This document shows positions 15,323 to 26,359 of a stretch of 46,034 nt of DNA, piece by piece (position 1 is the first letter of the stretch; each line of letters begins with the position of its first letter). The notes beneath the pieces were generated by a model. It worked only from the letters and a program-made list of their open reading frames with translations. It was not told the origin of the DNA and made no database searches. A program made the position numbers and the translations under genes. Source of the stretch: Opitutia bacterium (GTDB lineage Bacteria > Verrucomicrobiota > Verrucomicrobiia > Opitutales > Opitutaceae); assembly GCA_947453695.1 (NCBI GenBank), contig CANGHW010000029.1:1-46034 (forward strand), read 5' to 3'.

Positions 15323-17782
15323 ATGTTCATCGACTCCCTCCGCCAAGATCTCCGCATCGGTCTCCGCGTCCTCATCAAAGAAAAAGGCTTCTGCGCCCTC
15401 GCCGTCACGGTCCTCGCCCTCGGCATCTGCGCTGTCACGACCCAGTTCTCCGTCGTCAACGGCGTCATGCTCCGCGGCTTCTCGTTCCCCCACGCTGAGC
15501 GCCTCGCCAGCGTCCAGTTCATCGAGCCCAATCCCCCGCAGGGAAATCTCTTCGGCAACAACAGCCAGATCTTCGCCCTCGACTACCTCGAGATCGCCGC
15601 CGCGCAAAAATCCTTCGAGCACGTCGCCGCTTACATCAATGGCTCCACCGTCAACGTCACCCATCAGGGCAATCCCCGCCGCTACACCGGTGCCTACGTC
15701 ACGGAAAATTTCCTGAAAATCCTCGGCGTCTCTCCGGCCCGCGGCCGCGATTTCACCGCCGCGGACAATTCCCCCGGCGCCGAGAAGACCGCCCTCATCT
15801 CCCACGATCTTTGGCAACGCGACTTCGGCGGCTCGCTCGATATCCTCGGCACCACCGTCCGCCTCAACGGCCGCTCCGCCACCATCATCGGCGTCATGCC
15901 CGCCGGCTTCGCCTTCCCCGTCAACGAGCAGATCTGGATTCCCCTCTTCACCGAGTTCCCCGCGAAGGACCGCAACAACCTCAACGCCCAGGGCAACACG
16001 CCCAACGTCATCGGCCTCCTCCGTCCCGACGTTTCCGTCGAGCAGGCCAACAGCGAGATCGCCACCATCGCCTCCCGCCTCGCGCAGCAGTTTCCTGAGT
16101 CCAACAAGCAGTTCTCCACCGGCCTCGTCGAACCGCTCATCAAGGCCTTCACCCCCCGCCAACTCGCCGGCCTCCTCCTCTCGATGCTCGCGATCTGCGT
16201 CCTCGTCCTGCTCCTCGCCTGCTCGAACGTGATGAACATGCAGTTCGCCCGCGCCACCCTCCGCGCCAAGGAACTCGCCATCCGCTCCTCTCTCGGCGCC
16301 AGCCGCGGCGAAATCGTCCGCCAGTTCCTCACCGAGAGCCTCCTCTTCACGCTGGTCTCCTCCGCCCTCGGCGTCCTCCTCGCGTGGTGGAGTCTGCAAG
16401 GCATCCAGACACTCGCCGGCCAGCAGCTCCCGCGCGTCGACGAGATCACGCTCGATGCCACCGTCCTCGGCTTTGCCCTCGCTGTTGCCCTCGCCGCCGG
16501 CCTCGTCATCGGCCTCTACCCCGCCCTCCAAGCCTCGCGCACCGACGTCAACTCCGTCCTCAAAGACAACACCCGCGGCGCCGGCGGCGGCACCGCCGCC
16601 AAATCCTTCCGCCACCTCCTCGTCGTCACGCAGGTCGCCCTCTCCCTCTGCCTTCTCATCTGCGCCGGCCTCCTCGTGCTCAGCTTCCACCGGCTCCAAA
16701 ACACCCAACCCGGTTTCTCCACCGCCGGCCGCGCCTTCGGCGGCATCAATCTCCCCGCCGCCAAATACGGGTCGCCCGAACTCATCCGCGAATTCTACGC
16801 CAGCGCCCAGGAGCGCCTGCGCGACGTCCCTGGCCTCGCCCACGCCGGCCTCACCGCCAATCTCCCGCTCAACGGCGGCGGCTTCCTCTCACCCTACCTA
16901 GTGCAGGGCCGCCCCGTCGTCCCGTTCAGCGAACGCCCCCTCGCCACCATCAGCAACGTCAGCGCCGACTACTTCACCACCGTCGGCATCACGCTCAAAT
17001 CCGGCCGCTTCTTCGCCGACACCGATCGCGCCACCTCCACTCAGGTCGCCATCATCAACGAAACCCTCGCGAAAAAACTCTTCCCCGACACCGACCCGCT
17101 CAACCACGCCTTCGTCATCGGCCCCAACTCCGACATCATCACCCGCATCGTCGGCGTCGTGCGCGATGTGAAAACCGTCGGCCTCAACGTCCCGCCGCCC
17201 GACGAGATCTATTACCCGCTCACCCAGCGCGGCCCGTCCTTCTGCACGATCGTCGGCCACGCCCAACCCGGCCTCGCCGCCGCTGCTGTCATCCCGCTCC
17301 TGCGTCGCGCCCTCGCCGACCTCGACCCCGCGCTCGCACTCGCCAACGCCCAAACCATGGACGCCCTGCTCCTTCAATCCGTCGGCGTCCAGCGCCTCAC
17401 CCTCGCCCTCCTCCTTGCTTTCGCCGCCATCGCCGCGCTCCTCGCCGTCGTTGGCGTCTACTCCGTCATGGCCTACGCCGTCACCCAACGCACTGGCGAG
17501 ATCGGCGTCCGCATGGCCCTCGGCGCGACGCCCGCGCACATCCTCCGGCTAGTTCTCCGCGCCGGCACCGCACAGATTGCGCTCGGCCTCACCCTCGGCC
17601 TCGTCGGCGCCCTCGCCGCCAGCCGCCTCCTTGAGCAAGCCCTCTTCGAAGTGAAACCCTTTGACCCGCTCGTCTTCGCCCTCGTAGCGCTCGTCTTCGC
17701 CGTCGTCGCCCTTCTCGCCTGCCTCGTCCCCGCCCGTCGCGCCACCCGCCTCGACCCCATGCTCGCCCTCCGCACCGAATAA
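15323..17782 (+). CDS. ABC transporter permease, MacB/FtsX type (ADOP-like), complete
   Basis: I chose ATG 15323, giving 819 residues that start MFIDSLRQDLRIGLRVL, the usual beginning of ADOP-type permeases. The layout is: one N-terminal membrane segment, MacB periplasmic domain 1 (about 60-270), an FtsX domain with three helices (about 280-420, ELAIRSSLGASRGEIVRQFL), a further membrane segment near residue 450, a second periplasmic domain (VSADYFTTVGITLKSGRFF, RIVGVVRDVKTVGLN), and a second FtsX domain ending RRATRLDPMLALRTE. No ATPase gene is adjacent, as is common for these large permeases. It is paralogous to the gene at the left edge of the window. Substrate unknown. Confidence 0.93.
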   Translation: MFIDSLRQDLRIGLRVLIKEKGFCALAVTVLALGICAVTTQFSVVNGVMLRGFSFPHAERLASVQFIEPNPPQGNLFGNNSQIFALDYLEIAAAQKSFEHVAAYINGSTVNVTHQGNPRRYTGAYVTENFLKILGVSPARGRDFTAADNSPGAEKTALISHDLWQRDFGGSLDILGTTVRLNGRSATIIGVMPAGFAFPVNEQIWIPLFTEFPAKDRNNLNAQGNTPNVIGLLRPDVSVEQANSEIATIASRLAQQFPESNKQFSTGLVEPLIKAFTPRQLAGLLLSMLAICVLVLLLACSNVMNMQFARATLRAKELAIRSSLGASRGEIVRQFLTESLLFTLVSSALGVLLAWWSLQGIQTLAGQQLPRVDEITLDATVLGFALAVALAAGLVIGLYPALQASRTDVNSVLKDNTRGAGGGTAAKSFRHLLVVTQVALSLCLLICAGLLVLSFHRLQNTQPGFSTAGRAFGGINLPAAKYGSPELIREFYASAQERLRDVPGLAHAGLTANLPLNGGGFLSPYLVQGRPVVPFSERPLATISNVSADYFTTVGITLKSGRFFADTDRATSTQVAIINETLAKKLFPDTDPLNHAFVIGPNSDIITRIVGVVRDVKTVGLNVPPPDEIYYPLTQRGPSFCTIVGHAQPGLAAAAVIPLLRRALADLDPALALANAQTMDALLLQSVGVQRLTLALLLAFAAIAALLAVVGVYSVMAYAVTQRTGEIGVRMALGATPAHILRLVLRAGTAQIALGLTLGLVGALAASRLLEQALFEVKPFDPLVFALVALVFAVVALLACLVPARRATRLDPMLALRTE

Positions 17783-17839
17783 TCTCCCGGGCATTTCGAC
17801 ATCCCGTCGGTCTTAATCTCTCGCCTCCCCACTTTCCCC

Positions 17840-18235
17840 ATGCGCCTCCTTCTGCTCCTCGCTCTCTTCACCATCTCACTCGCCCCATCCGTCCGCGCCG
17901 CCGACACCCCGTCTGCTCCCACCGCGCCCAAACCCTCGACTTACCTCATCGTCCTCCGTCTCCCGCCGCGCCTCCACGCCGACACCGCTTGGACCGACGC
18001 CGACAAAGCCGCCGTCGGCGCCCACTTCCAACGCCTCAAAGCCGCCACCGATGCCGGTCAGGTCATCCTCGCCGGCCGCACGCCCGAAGCCGGTGACAAA
18101 ACCATGGGCCTCGTCGTCTTTACCGCCACCGACGAAGCCGCCGCGCGCGCCTTTATGCAGGCCGATCCCTGTATCGCCGCCGGCGTCATGCTCGGCGAAC
18201 TCCGCCCCTTCTCCCTCGCCCTCCTCCGCAAATAG
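17840..18235 (+). CDS. exported YciI-like (YCII-related, PF03795) protein
   Basis: The 131-residue product has a signal peptide (MRLLLLLALFTISLAPSVRA-A) and then a YCII-related ferredoxin-like domain: STYLIVLRLPPRLH, GAHFQRLKAATDAGQVILAG, and MGLVVFTATDEAAARAFMQ with ADPCIAAGV. Most YciI proteins are cytoplasmic; the signal peptide marks this one as belonging to the exported subgroup. It lies 57 bases after the permease stop. The function of the subgroup is not established. Confidence 0.86.
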   Translation: MRLLLLLALFTISLAPSVRAADTPSAPTAPKPSTYLIVLRLPPRLHADTAWTDADKAAVGAHFQRLKAATDAGQVILAGRTPEAGDKTMGLVVFTATDEAAARAFMQADPCIAAGVMLGELRPFSLALLRK

Positions 18236-18247
18236 CCCCGCCCCTCT

Positions 18248-18296
18248 CGTTTTCCACTTTTCCACTTTCTCACTTTTCCAACCTCCCGCTTTTCCG
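18248..18296 (+). repeat. degenerate 8-base repeat train (TTTTCCAC type)
   Basis: TTTTCCAC is present twice exactly, followed by TTTCTCAC, TTTTCCAA and, after a gap, TTTTCCGG. A similar train lies at 24810-24848. It sits between the YciI-like gene and the zinc-ribbon gene. Confidence 0.6.
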
Positions 18297-18364
18297 GCCT
18301 CCGTCCCCGCTCACAAAGTTTCGACACCCCGTCCGCCATCGACTCCGCTTCATCCCATCGCCCG

Positions 18365-18670
18365 ATGTCGCTGCCGTCCGTCCTCTTCGTTTTCTTTGCC
18401 CTCACGCTCGTCGTGATCGCGCTCGGGATTGCCTCATTTCGCCGCCGCCCACGCCCGCCGGCCTCACCCGTCGATCCGTGCTTTCGCCCTGCACCCCTCG
18501 CGCCGCCCACGCCCGAACGTGAGATCAGCCTCAAAGTCTGCCCCGAGTGCCGCGAACTCGTCCTGCTCGCCTCCGCCACCTGCAAATACTGCGGCACCAC
18601 CCAATCCACCGCCCCCTTCGCCCCGCGCGCCGAACCCGTGCTGAAAATCACCCGTCCGCCGAAAGCGTGA
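18365..18670 (+). CDS. membrane-anchored zinc-ribbon protein, hypothetical
   Basis: The 101-residue product has one N-terminal membrane helix (SVLFVFFALTLVVIALGIAS) followed by positive charges (FRRRPRPP), a Pro-rich linker, and a zinc ribbon made of CPEC (Cys59, Cys62) and CKYC (Cys73, Cys76). The predicted topology puts the ribbon on the cytoplasmic side. Such ribbons occur in many small proteins, so no function can be assigned. It is transcribed in the same direction as its neighbours. Confidence 0.75.
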   Translation: MSLPSVLFVFFALTLVVIALGIASFRRRPRPPASPVDPCFRPAPLAPPTPEREISLKVCPECRELVLLASATCKYCGTTQSTAPFAPRAEPVLKITRPPKA

Positions 18671-18714
18671 AATCCGCCCGGCAAAAAATCGCCCGGCCAC
18701 CGCCTCTGGTCTTG

Positions 18715-18744
18715 CTCCGTGTCTCCGTGCCTCTGTGGTTCATT
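18715..18744 (+). repeat. 8-base repeat train, CTCCGTGY family (copy 1)
   Basis: The units CTCCGTGT, CTCCGTGC and CTCTGTGG are followed by TTCATT. The train ends 24 bases before ATG 18768. Sister trains occur at 38442-38470 and 43754-43783, also just upstream of start codons. Confidence 0.8.
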
Positions 18745-18767
18745 TGGCTCCACCCTCCTCGCCGCCC

Positions 18768-19193
18768 ATGAAACCCACCCGCGCCGCCTCCGTCCGCCCG
18801 CGCGCCGTCAAACCCGACCACCCGCTCCAGTGGCTCGCCGAGCCGCTGATCCACGAACCCACCTTCGTCCTGAAATCCTGGTTCGGCGGCCGCACGATCA
18901 TGCTCCACGGCTGCCACCAACTCTTCCTCACGACCCAGGGCGAACCTTGGCAAGGCGTGCTCGTCTGCACGTTTCACGAACACCACGCCAGCCTCCGCGC
19001 CGATTTCCCGTCACTCCACCCCCACCCCGTCCTCGGCAAATGGCTCTACCTCCCCGAGACCTGCGAGACGTTCGAAGCCGACGCCCGCCGCCTCGTCCAG
19101 CGCATCAAAGCCCGCGACCCCCGCCTCGGCATCCCGCCCTCCCCGAAGAAAAAGCGCGCCGTGAAACGCATCCGCTTCGGCGACAAATTGTAG
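18768..19193 (+). CDS. hypothetical protein, possibly TfoX-N-like fold
   Basis: I chose ATG 18768 (141 residues); an in-frame GTG at 18735 lies in the repeat train. There is no signal peptide. The segment LKSWFGGRTIMLHGCHQLFL, followed later by GKWLYLPE and FEADARRLVQRIKARDPRLG, has the spacing of a TfoX N-terminal domain (FGG motif, then a lysine/tryptophan loop and a C-terminal helix). That similarity is weak and is only a suggestion. The C-terminus is basic (PKKKRAVKRIRFGDKL). It stands alone between the zinc-ribbon gene and the PVC cytochrome set. Confidence 0.65.
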   Translation: MKPTRAASVRPRAVKPDHPLQWLAEPLIHEPTFVLKSWFGGRTIMLHGCHQLFLTTQGEPWQGVLVCTFHEHHASLRADFPSLHPHPVLGKWLYLPETCETFEADARRLVQRIKARDPRLGIPPSPKKKRAVKRIRFGDKL

Positions 19194-19351
19194 GCCCTGC
19201 CCAAGGGAGCCCGCGTTGACCCCACGCGCTTTCCTCCCACCGCCCGCCCCCACTCGTGCCTTGTGCTCGCGCGCCGGGTCCCTTTTATCGCGATTGCTTT
19301 CACCGCGTCCCGCCGCGGTTCCCCACTCTGTCCCTCTCTTCGGCTCGGCCC

Positions 19352-20947
19352 ATGATTTGGTTTTCCTCCGTCCCTCGCGGCACCGCCGCGCATTGTGCCC
19401 GCACGATGTTCGCGTTCGTCGCGACGTCGTTTGTGCTCACCGTCCTCGCTCCGCCCGCGCCCGCCGCTGCCCCGCCCAAGGCCGAAAGCGTCGATGCCTC
19501 CGCACCGGTCAGTTACTGGAAACAAATCCGCCCGCTCTTTCAGGCCAACTGCCAAGGCTGCCACCAACCCGCCAAAAACAAAGGCGGTTACGTGATGACC
19601 GATTTCACCCGCCTCCTCGCCGGTGGCGACAGCGGCGACCAGGCCGTCGTCCCCCGCCAACCTGCCCGGAGCCCGCTCATCACGGCCATTACCTTGTTCG
19701 ACGGCGAGGCCGATATGCCGAAAGGCAAACCGCCCCTCGCCGACACTGAGGTCGCGCTCATTGCGAAATGGATCGCCGAGGGCGCCGTCGACGACACCCC
19801 GAAAAACGCCGTCCAGCACATCGATGCCGCCCACCCACCCTTCTACCAGCGCTCGCCCGCCATCACATCGCTCGATTTTTCCCCTGACGGAAAACTGCTC
19901 GCCGTCGCCGGCTTTCACGAGGTCTTGCTCCATCACGCCGACGGCTCCGGTCTCGTCGCCCGCCTTATCGGCCTCTCGGAGCGCATCGAGTCCGTGCGTT
20001 TTTCCCCCGACGGCACGCGCCTCGCCGTCTCCGGCGGCCTCCCCGCCCGCATGGGCGAAGTCCAAATTTGGAATGTCGCAAAACGCGCCCTCGTCGTTTC
20101 CATGCCCGTCGGTTTCGACACCGTTTACGGCGTGAGCTGGTCACCCGACGGCAAACTCGTCGCCTTCGGTTGCCCCGACAACAACCTCCGCGCCATAGAC
20201 GCCGCTACTGGCGAAGCTGTTCTCCAACAAGGTTCCCACAGCGATTGGGTGCTCGGCACCATTTTCAGCCACGACGGTTCGCATCTGATCTCCGTCGGCC
20301 GCGACATGAGCACCAAACTCACCGAGGTCGAGACGCAGCGCTTCGTCGACAACATCAGCTCCATCACGCCCGGCGCCCTCCGCGGCGGCCTCCACGCCGT
20401 CGCCCGCCGCCCCGGCCGTGACGAGGTGCTCATCGGCGGCGCCGACGGTGTGCCGCAACTCTACCAAGTCTTCCGCCAGACCAAGCGCCGCATCGGCGAC
20501 AACGCCAACCTCCTCCGCAAATTCCCCGCGATGGACGGCCGCATCTTCGCCGTCGACTACAGCCGAGATGGCAAACTCATCGCGGCCGCCTCCAGCTTCA
20601 ACGGCCAGGGCGCCGTCCACCTCTACACCGGCGAATTCGATACCAAGATTCCCGACCTCCTCCTCAAAGCCTATGCCGACAAAGTCGCCACCGCCTACAC
20701 GAAGGAGGAAAAAGCCGAGATCGAGCGCTTCACCACCGCCGAGGTGAAACTCGTCGCCTCCACGAAACTCACGGGCGGCATCTACGCCCTCGCCTTCAGC
20801 CCTGACGGCCGCCACCTCGCCGCCGCCGGCGAAGACGGCCACGTGCGCCTCATCGCCACCACGGACGGCGCCGTCGCCAATGACTTTATCCCTGTGCCGC
20901 TCGCCGGTGCGAAAGTGACTTTCGCCGCCCCCCGTTCCCGCGAATGA
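19352..20947 (+). CDS. planctomycete-type cytochrome c (PSCyt1) plus WD40 beta-propeller protein
   Basis: I chose ATG 19352 (531 residues); ATG 19406 is also good, since the hydrophobic signal segment FAFVATSFVLTVLAPPAPAA follows it directly. A haem-binding CQGCH (Cys67, Cys70, His71) lies in WKQIRPLFQANCQGCHQPAK, the PF07635 pattern, ending around EGAVDDTP. A WD40-like propeller follows, with repeats ITSLDFSPDGKLLAVAGFHE, IESVRFSPDGTRLAVSGG, VYGVSWSPDGKLVAFG and IYALAFSPDGRHLAAAGEDG. It is an exported, membrane- or surface-linked redox protein. Its stop overlaps the next start in ATGA (20944-20947), so it is coupled to the DUF1549/DUF1553 gene. This three-gene set is common in Verrucomicrobia and Planctomycetes; its substrate is not known. 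Confidence 0.92.
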   Translation: MIWFSSVPRGTAAHCARTMFAFVATSFVLTVLAPPAPAAAPPKAESVDASAPVSYWKQIRPLFQANCQGCHQPAKNKGGYVMTDFTRLLAGGDSGDQAVVPRQPARSPLITAITLFDGEADMPKGKPPLADTEVALIAKWIAEGAVDDTPKNAVQHIDAAHPPFYQRSPAITSLDFSPDGKLLAVAGFHEVLLHHADGSGLVARLIGLSERIESVRFSPDGTRLAVSGGLPARMGEVQIWNVAKRALVVSMPVGFDTVYGVSWSPDGKLVAFGCPDNNLRAIDAATGEAVLQQGSHSDWVLGTIFSHDGSHLISVGRDMSTKLTEVETQRFVDNISSITPGALRGGLHAVARRPGRDEVLIGGADGVPQLYQVFRQTKRRIGDNANLLRKFPAMDGRIFAVDYSRDGKLIAAASSFNGQGAVHLYTGEFDTKIPDLLLKAYADKVATAYTKEEKAEIERFTTAEVKLVASTKLTGGIYALAFSPDGRHLAAAGEDGHVRLIATTDGAVANDFIPVPLAGAKVTFAAPRSRE

Positions 20948-23900
20948 AAATCCTTCCCGCCCTTCCGCGCATGAAACTCGTTCGCTCCCTCCTCTGCGCC
21001 GCCGCGCTCACCGCGTCCTCCTTCGCCGCCGCACCCGCGATGGCCCCCGCCCCTCTGTCCTTCGCGCCGAAAGAAGCCCTCCCACCCGGCGCAAAAATCG
21101 TCTCCCTCGAAATTGCCCCCGCCGCCGTCAAACTCCACGGCTGCTTCGACGCCGTCCAGCTCCTCGTCACCGCTAAACTCGCCAACGGCGACACCCTCGA
21201 CGTCACCCGCCTCGCCACCTACGCCGTCGCCGCTCCGTCCGCGGCCATCACCGCCACCGGCCAGGTCGCCCCGCTCGCCAACGGCAAAACGTCTCTCACC
21301 GCCACCCTCGCCGGCAAATCCGCCAAGGGCGCACTCGAAGTCGTCGGCTACGATCCCCACGCCAAGGTCGATTTCATCCGCGACGTAAATCCCGTCCTCG
21401 CCCAACTCGGCTGCAGCGCCGGCGCCTGCCACGGCGCCAAAGACGGCAAGGCCGGCTTCAAGCTCTCCCTCCGCGGCTACGACCCCATCTTCGACGTCCG
21501 CTCCCTCGTCGACGACCACGCCGGCCGCCGTATGAATTTCGCCTCGCCTGACGACTCCCTCATGTTGCTGAAGTCCACCGGCGCGGTCCCCCACGAGGGC
21601 GGCCAGCGCACGAAGTTCGACGACAAATATTATCGCATCATGCGCGCGTGGATCGCCGACGGCGCCAAACTCAACCTCACCACGCCGCGCGTCACCCGCA
21701 TCGAAGTCACTCCGCAGAACCCCGTGCTCCAGACCATCGGCTCGAAGCAACAGATGCGCATCATCGCCACCTACGCCGACGGCCGCCAGCGCGACGTCAC
21801 CGCTGAGGGTTTCATCGAATCCGGCAATCAGGACGTCGCCCTCACCGAACGCGGTGGCCTCGTCACCACGCTTCGCCGCGGCGAAGCACCCGTCCTCGCT
21901 CGCTACGAGGGCAACTACGCCGCCACCACCATCACCGTCATGGGCGACCGCTCCGGCTTTGCCTGGAGCGAGCCGGAGCAGTGGAACCAAATCGACGGGT
22001 TCACCGCCGCGAAATGGCAGCGCCTGAAAATTCTCCCGTCCGGCCTGTGCACCGACGACGAGTTTCTCCGCCGCGTCACCCTCGATCTCACCGGCCTCCC
22101 GCCCACCGCCGCCGAAGTCCGCGAATTTCTCGCCGACACCCGCCCGACGCGCGTGAAACGCGACGCCGTGATCGACCGCCTCATCGGCTCCCCCGATTAC
22201 GTCGACCACTGGTCCAACAAATGGGCCGACCTCCTCCAGGTGAACCGCAAGTTCCTCGGCGAAGAGGGCGCAAAAGGTTTCCGCGACTGGATCCGCCAGG
22301 AAATCGCCGCCAACACGCCCTACGATCAGTTCGCGAAAAAAATCCTCACCGCCTCCGGCTCCAACCGCGAGAATCCCGCCGCCAGTTATTACAAAGTTCT
22401 CCGCACGCCCACCGAGACGATGGAGAACACCACGCACCTCTTCCTCGCCACCCGCTTCAACTGTAACGCCTGCCACGACCACCCCTTCGAACGCTGGACG
22501 CAGGACCAGTATTTCCAACTCTCCGCCTTTTTCGCGCGCGTGGATCTCAAAAAAGATCCCGCCGCCGGCAACAAGACCATCGCCGGCACCGCCGTCGAAG
22601 GAGCCAAGCCGCTCTACGAAATCGCCTACGACAAAGACGAAGGCGAAGTTACCCACGGCCGCACCGGCGAAGTCACGCCGCCGGATTTCCCCTACGCTGC
22701 AAAAATCCCCGCTGCGCCTGCCGAAAAATCCACCCGCCGTGAAGCTCTCGCCGCGTGGATGACCTCCCCCGACAACCGCTACTTCGCCCTGAGCTACGTC
22801 AACCGCATGTGGGGCTACCTCCTCGGCGTCGGCCTCATCGATCCTCTCGATGATATCCGCGCCGGCAATCCGCCCTCCAACCCTGAACTCCTCGCCTGGC
22901 TCACCCAAGAGTTCGTCCAGAGCGGGTTCGATGTCCGCCGCCTCCAGCGCACCATCGTGCAGTCCCGCACCTACCAACTCTCCCTTGCCACCCACCGGTG
23001 GAACGCGGACGATCGCACGAACTATTCCCACGCGATGGCCCGCCGCCTCCCCGCCGAAGTCCTCTTCGACGCCGTGCTCCGCGTCACCGGCTCCGTCCCA
23101 AATTTCCCCGGCGTGAAAGCCGGCACGCGCGCCGCCCAGCTCCCCGACTCCGCCATCGACGTCCCCAGCGGTTTCCTTGCCAGCCTCGGCCGCCCCGTCC
23201 GCGAATCCGCCTGCGAATGCGAACGCAGCGGCGACCTCGGCCTCGGTTCCATCATGGCCCTCCTCAGCGGCCCCGCCGTCTCCAGCGCCATCAACGACCC
23301 GAAAAACGAACTCGCCCGCCTCGCCACCACCGCGACCGACGACCGCGCCCTCGTCGACGAAATTTTCCTCCGCACCCTCAACCGCCACGCCTCCCCCAAG
23401 GAAACTGACTCCGCTCTCGCCTCATGGAAAACCATTCGCGGCCAGGACGCGCAGCTCGCCGCCGCCCTCGCCGAACGCGAAGCCTGGTGGGCCCCGCTCT
23501 ACGCGAAAAAGCAGCAGGAGCGCGAGCAGGCCATCGCCGCCGCGAGCGCTGCCGTCGCCGCCCGCACCGGCGAAATCGCCCCGCAGGTCGCCGCCGCCGC
23601 ACAAAAACGTGCCGAAAAAATCGCCGCCGAAACCGCTGCCCTAGCCGCCTACGAAGCCAGCCTCGCCGCCCAACTCCCCGCCTGGGAAGCCGCACTCACC
23701 CCCGATCGCCTCGGCACCGGCTGGGTCCCGCTCACCGCCAAAAACGCCAATGCCAACAACCAGGTGAAACTCACCAAGCTCCCCGATGGCTCTTACCTCG
23801 CCTCCGGCCCCGTGGCCAACAACGTCTCCTACAACCTCGCCGTCGAAACCAATCTGGAAAAAATCACCGGCTTCCTTCTCGAGGTCTTGCCCCACGAGAG

Positions 23901-24597
23901 CCTCCCCGCCTTCGGCCCCGGCCGCGCCGCCGGCAATTTTGTGCTCACCGAACTCACCGTCCGCCGCAATCAGGCCGACCTCAAATTCGCCGACGCCCGC
24001 GCCGATTTTTCGCAGAAAAACTTCGACGTAAAAACCGCCATCAACGGCAAGATCGAGGGCGGCCAAGACGGCTGGGCCGTCTCCAACAAATACGGCGTGC
24101 CACACTACGCGCGTTTCTCGCTCGCCGAGCCCGTCGGTGAAACCGCGGGACTCACGTTGAATTTCATTCTCCAACACCAGTTCCGAGACGGCTTCTCCAT
24201 CGGCCGCTTCCGCCTCTGGGCCACGACCTCCACTGCGCCCCTCGAGCTCGGTCTCTCCGACGACGTGATCGCCGCCCTGAAAATTCCCGCCGCCGACCGC
24301 ACCCCCGCCCAGCTCGCCACCCTCGCCGCCTACCACCGCTCAACCGACGCCGGGCTTCTTCGACACCAGCAAGCCCTCTACACCGCCCAACTCCCCGTCC
24401 GCGAAGATGCCAAGCTCCGCGACCTCAAAGCCGTCCTCGTCACCGCGGAGCAACCTGTCGCCCTCGACCCCAAACTCGCCCAACTCCGCGCCGACGCCGC
24501 GTTGAGCACCGCCCAACTCGTCAACCAGCGCCTCACCGGCGCCCAAGACCTCGCCTGGGCCATCATCAACAACCCGTCCTTCCTCTTCAACCGCTGA
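20944..24597 (+). CDS. DUF1549/DUF1553 PVC surface protein with Ig-like and cytochrome c-like motifs
   Basis: 1217 residues with a signal peptide (cleavage after SSFAAA). In order: a bacterial Ig-like segment (about 50-140), a haem-like loop CSAGACH (157-163, a CX4CH form common in this family), a second Ig-like segment (about 245-340, IEVTPQNPVLQTIG), DUF1549 (about 355-560, RRVTLDLTGLPPTAAEVREF), a CNACH haem motif (507-511) in FNCNACHDHPFERW, and DUF1553 (about 595-850, LSYVNRMWGYLLGVGLIDPL). An alanine-rich coiled coil at about 855-920 leads into a galactose-binding-like insert (about 920-1080). The last residues (AWAIINNPSFLFNR) are the normal family end. It overlaps the cytochrome gene and precedes the DUF1501 gene. 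Confidence 0.93.
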   Translation: MKILPALPRMKLVRSLLCAAALTASSFAAAPAMAPAPLSFAPKEALPPGAKIVSLEIAPAAVKLHGCFDAVQLLVTAKLANGDTLDVTRLATYAVAAPSAAITATGQVAPLANGKTSLTATLAGKSAKGALEVVGYDPHAKVDFIRDVNPVLAQLGCSAGACHGAKDGKAGFKLSLRGYDPIFDVRSLVDDHAGRRMNFASPDDSLMLLKSTGAVPHEGGQRTKFDDKYYRIMRAWIADGAKLNLTTPRVTRIEVTPQNPVLQTIGSKQQMRIIATYADGRQRDVTAEGFIESGNQDVALTERGGLVTTLRRGEAPVLARYEGNYAATTITVMGDRSGFAWSEPEQWNQIDGFTAAKWQRLKILPSGLCTDDEFLRRVTLDLTGLPPTAAEVREFLADTRPTRVKRDAVIDRLIGSPDYVDHWSNKWADLLQVNRKFLGEEGAKGFRDWIRQEIAANTPYDQFAKKILTASGSNRENPAASYYKVLRTPTETMENTTHLFLATRFNCNACHDHPFERWTQDQYFQLSAFFARVDLKKDPAAGNKTIAGTAVEGAKPLYEIAYDKDEGEVTHGRTGEVTPPDFPYAAKIPAAPAEKSTRREALAAWMTSPDNRYFALSYVNRMWGYLLGVGLIDPLDDIRAGNPPSNPELLAWLTQEFVQSGFDVRRLQRTIVQSRTYQLSLATHRWNADDRTNYSHAMARRLPAEVLFDAVLRVTGSVPNFPGVKAGTRAAQLPDSAIDVPSGFLASLGRPVRESACECERSGDLGLGSIMALLSGPAVSSAINDPKNELARLATTATDDRALVDEIFLRTLNRHASPKETDSALASWKTIRGQDAQLAAALAEREAWWAPLYAKKQQEREQAIAAASAAVAARTGEIAPQVAAAAQKRAEKIAAETAALAAYEASLAAQLPAWEAALTPDRLGTGWVPLTAKNANANNQVKLTKLPDGSYLASGPVANNVSYNLAVETNLEKITGFLLEVLPHESLPAFGPGRAAGNFVLTELTVRRNQADLKFADARADFSQKNFDVKTAINGKIEGGQDGWAVSNKYGVPHYARFSLAEPVGETAGLTLNFILQHQFRDGFSIGRFRLWATTSTAPLELGLSDDVIAALKIPAADRTPAQLATLAAYHRSTDAGLLRHQQALYTAQLPVREDAKLRDLKAVLVTAEQPVALDPKLAQLRADAALSTAQLVNQRLTGAQDLAWAIINNPSFLFNR

Positions 24598-24615
24598 CGA
24601 AGAAAACGAGTTTGC

Positions 24616-24754
24616 ACCGCTAATCCTCGCTAATTTCCGCTAATAAATCGGCTGCACCGCAAACCGCCTTCGCGCTTCGCCGATCAGGCGAAGCCCGCAC
24701 ACTCCCTCCCCCCCGCCCCATCCTCTCCGAAAAATCAGCGTAGATTAGCGGTTC
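24616..24754. repeat. inverted-repeat element of 10-base units, full copy 1
   Basis: The left arm is GCTAAT at 24619, 24629 and 24639, exactly 10 bases apart. A hairpin CTTCGCC-GATCA-GGCGAAG lies at 24675-24693. The right arm is the inverse of the left: AATCAGCGTAGATTAGCGGT near 24733-24752. The element ends about 109 bases before the DUF1501 start. The same organisation is seen at 38961-39089, and half of it at 45106-45157. Confidence 0.85.
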
Positions 24755-24809
24755 ACCCTCCTCCTTCCCATCCTCAACCCGCGCGCTTCGCGCCCCCGCC
24801 CCTCATCGG

Positions 24810-24848
24810 TTTCCCGCTTTCCCGCTTTCTCCCGTTTCCCACTTTTCA
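24810..24848 (+). repeat. degenerate 8-base repeat train (TTTCCCGC type)
   Basis: TTTCCCGC is present twice, followed by TTTCTCCCG, TTTCCCAC and TTTTCACC, ending about 14 bases before the DUF1501 start. Confidence 0.6.
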
Positions 24849-24862
24849 CCCCCCTCCCCGCC

Positions 24863-26359
<1,497 letters not shown>

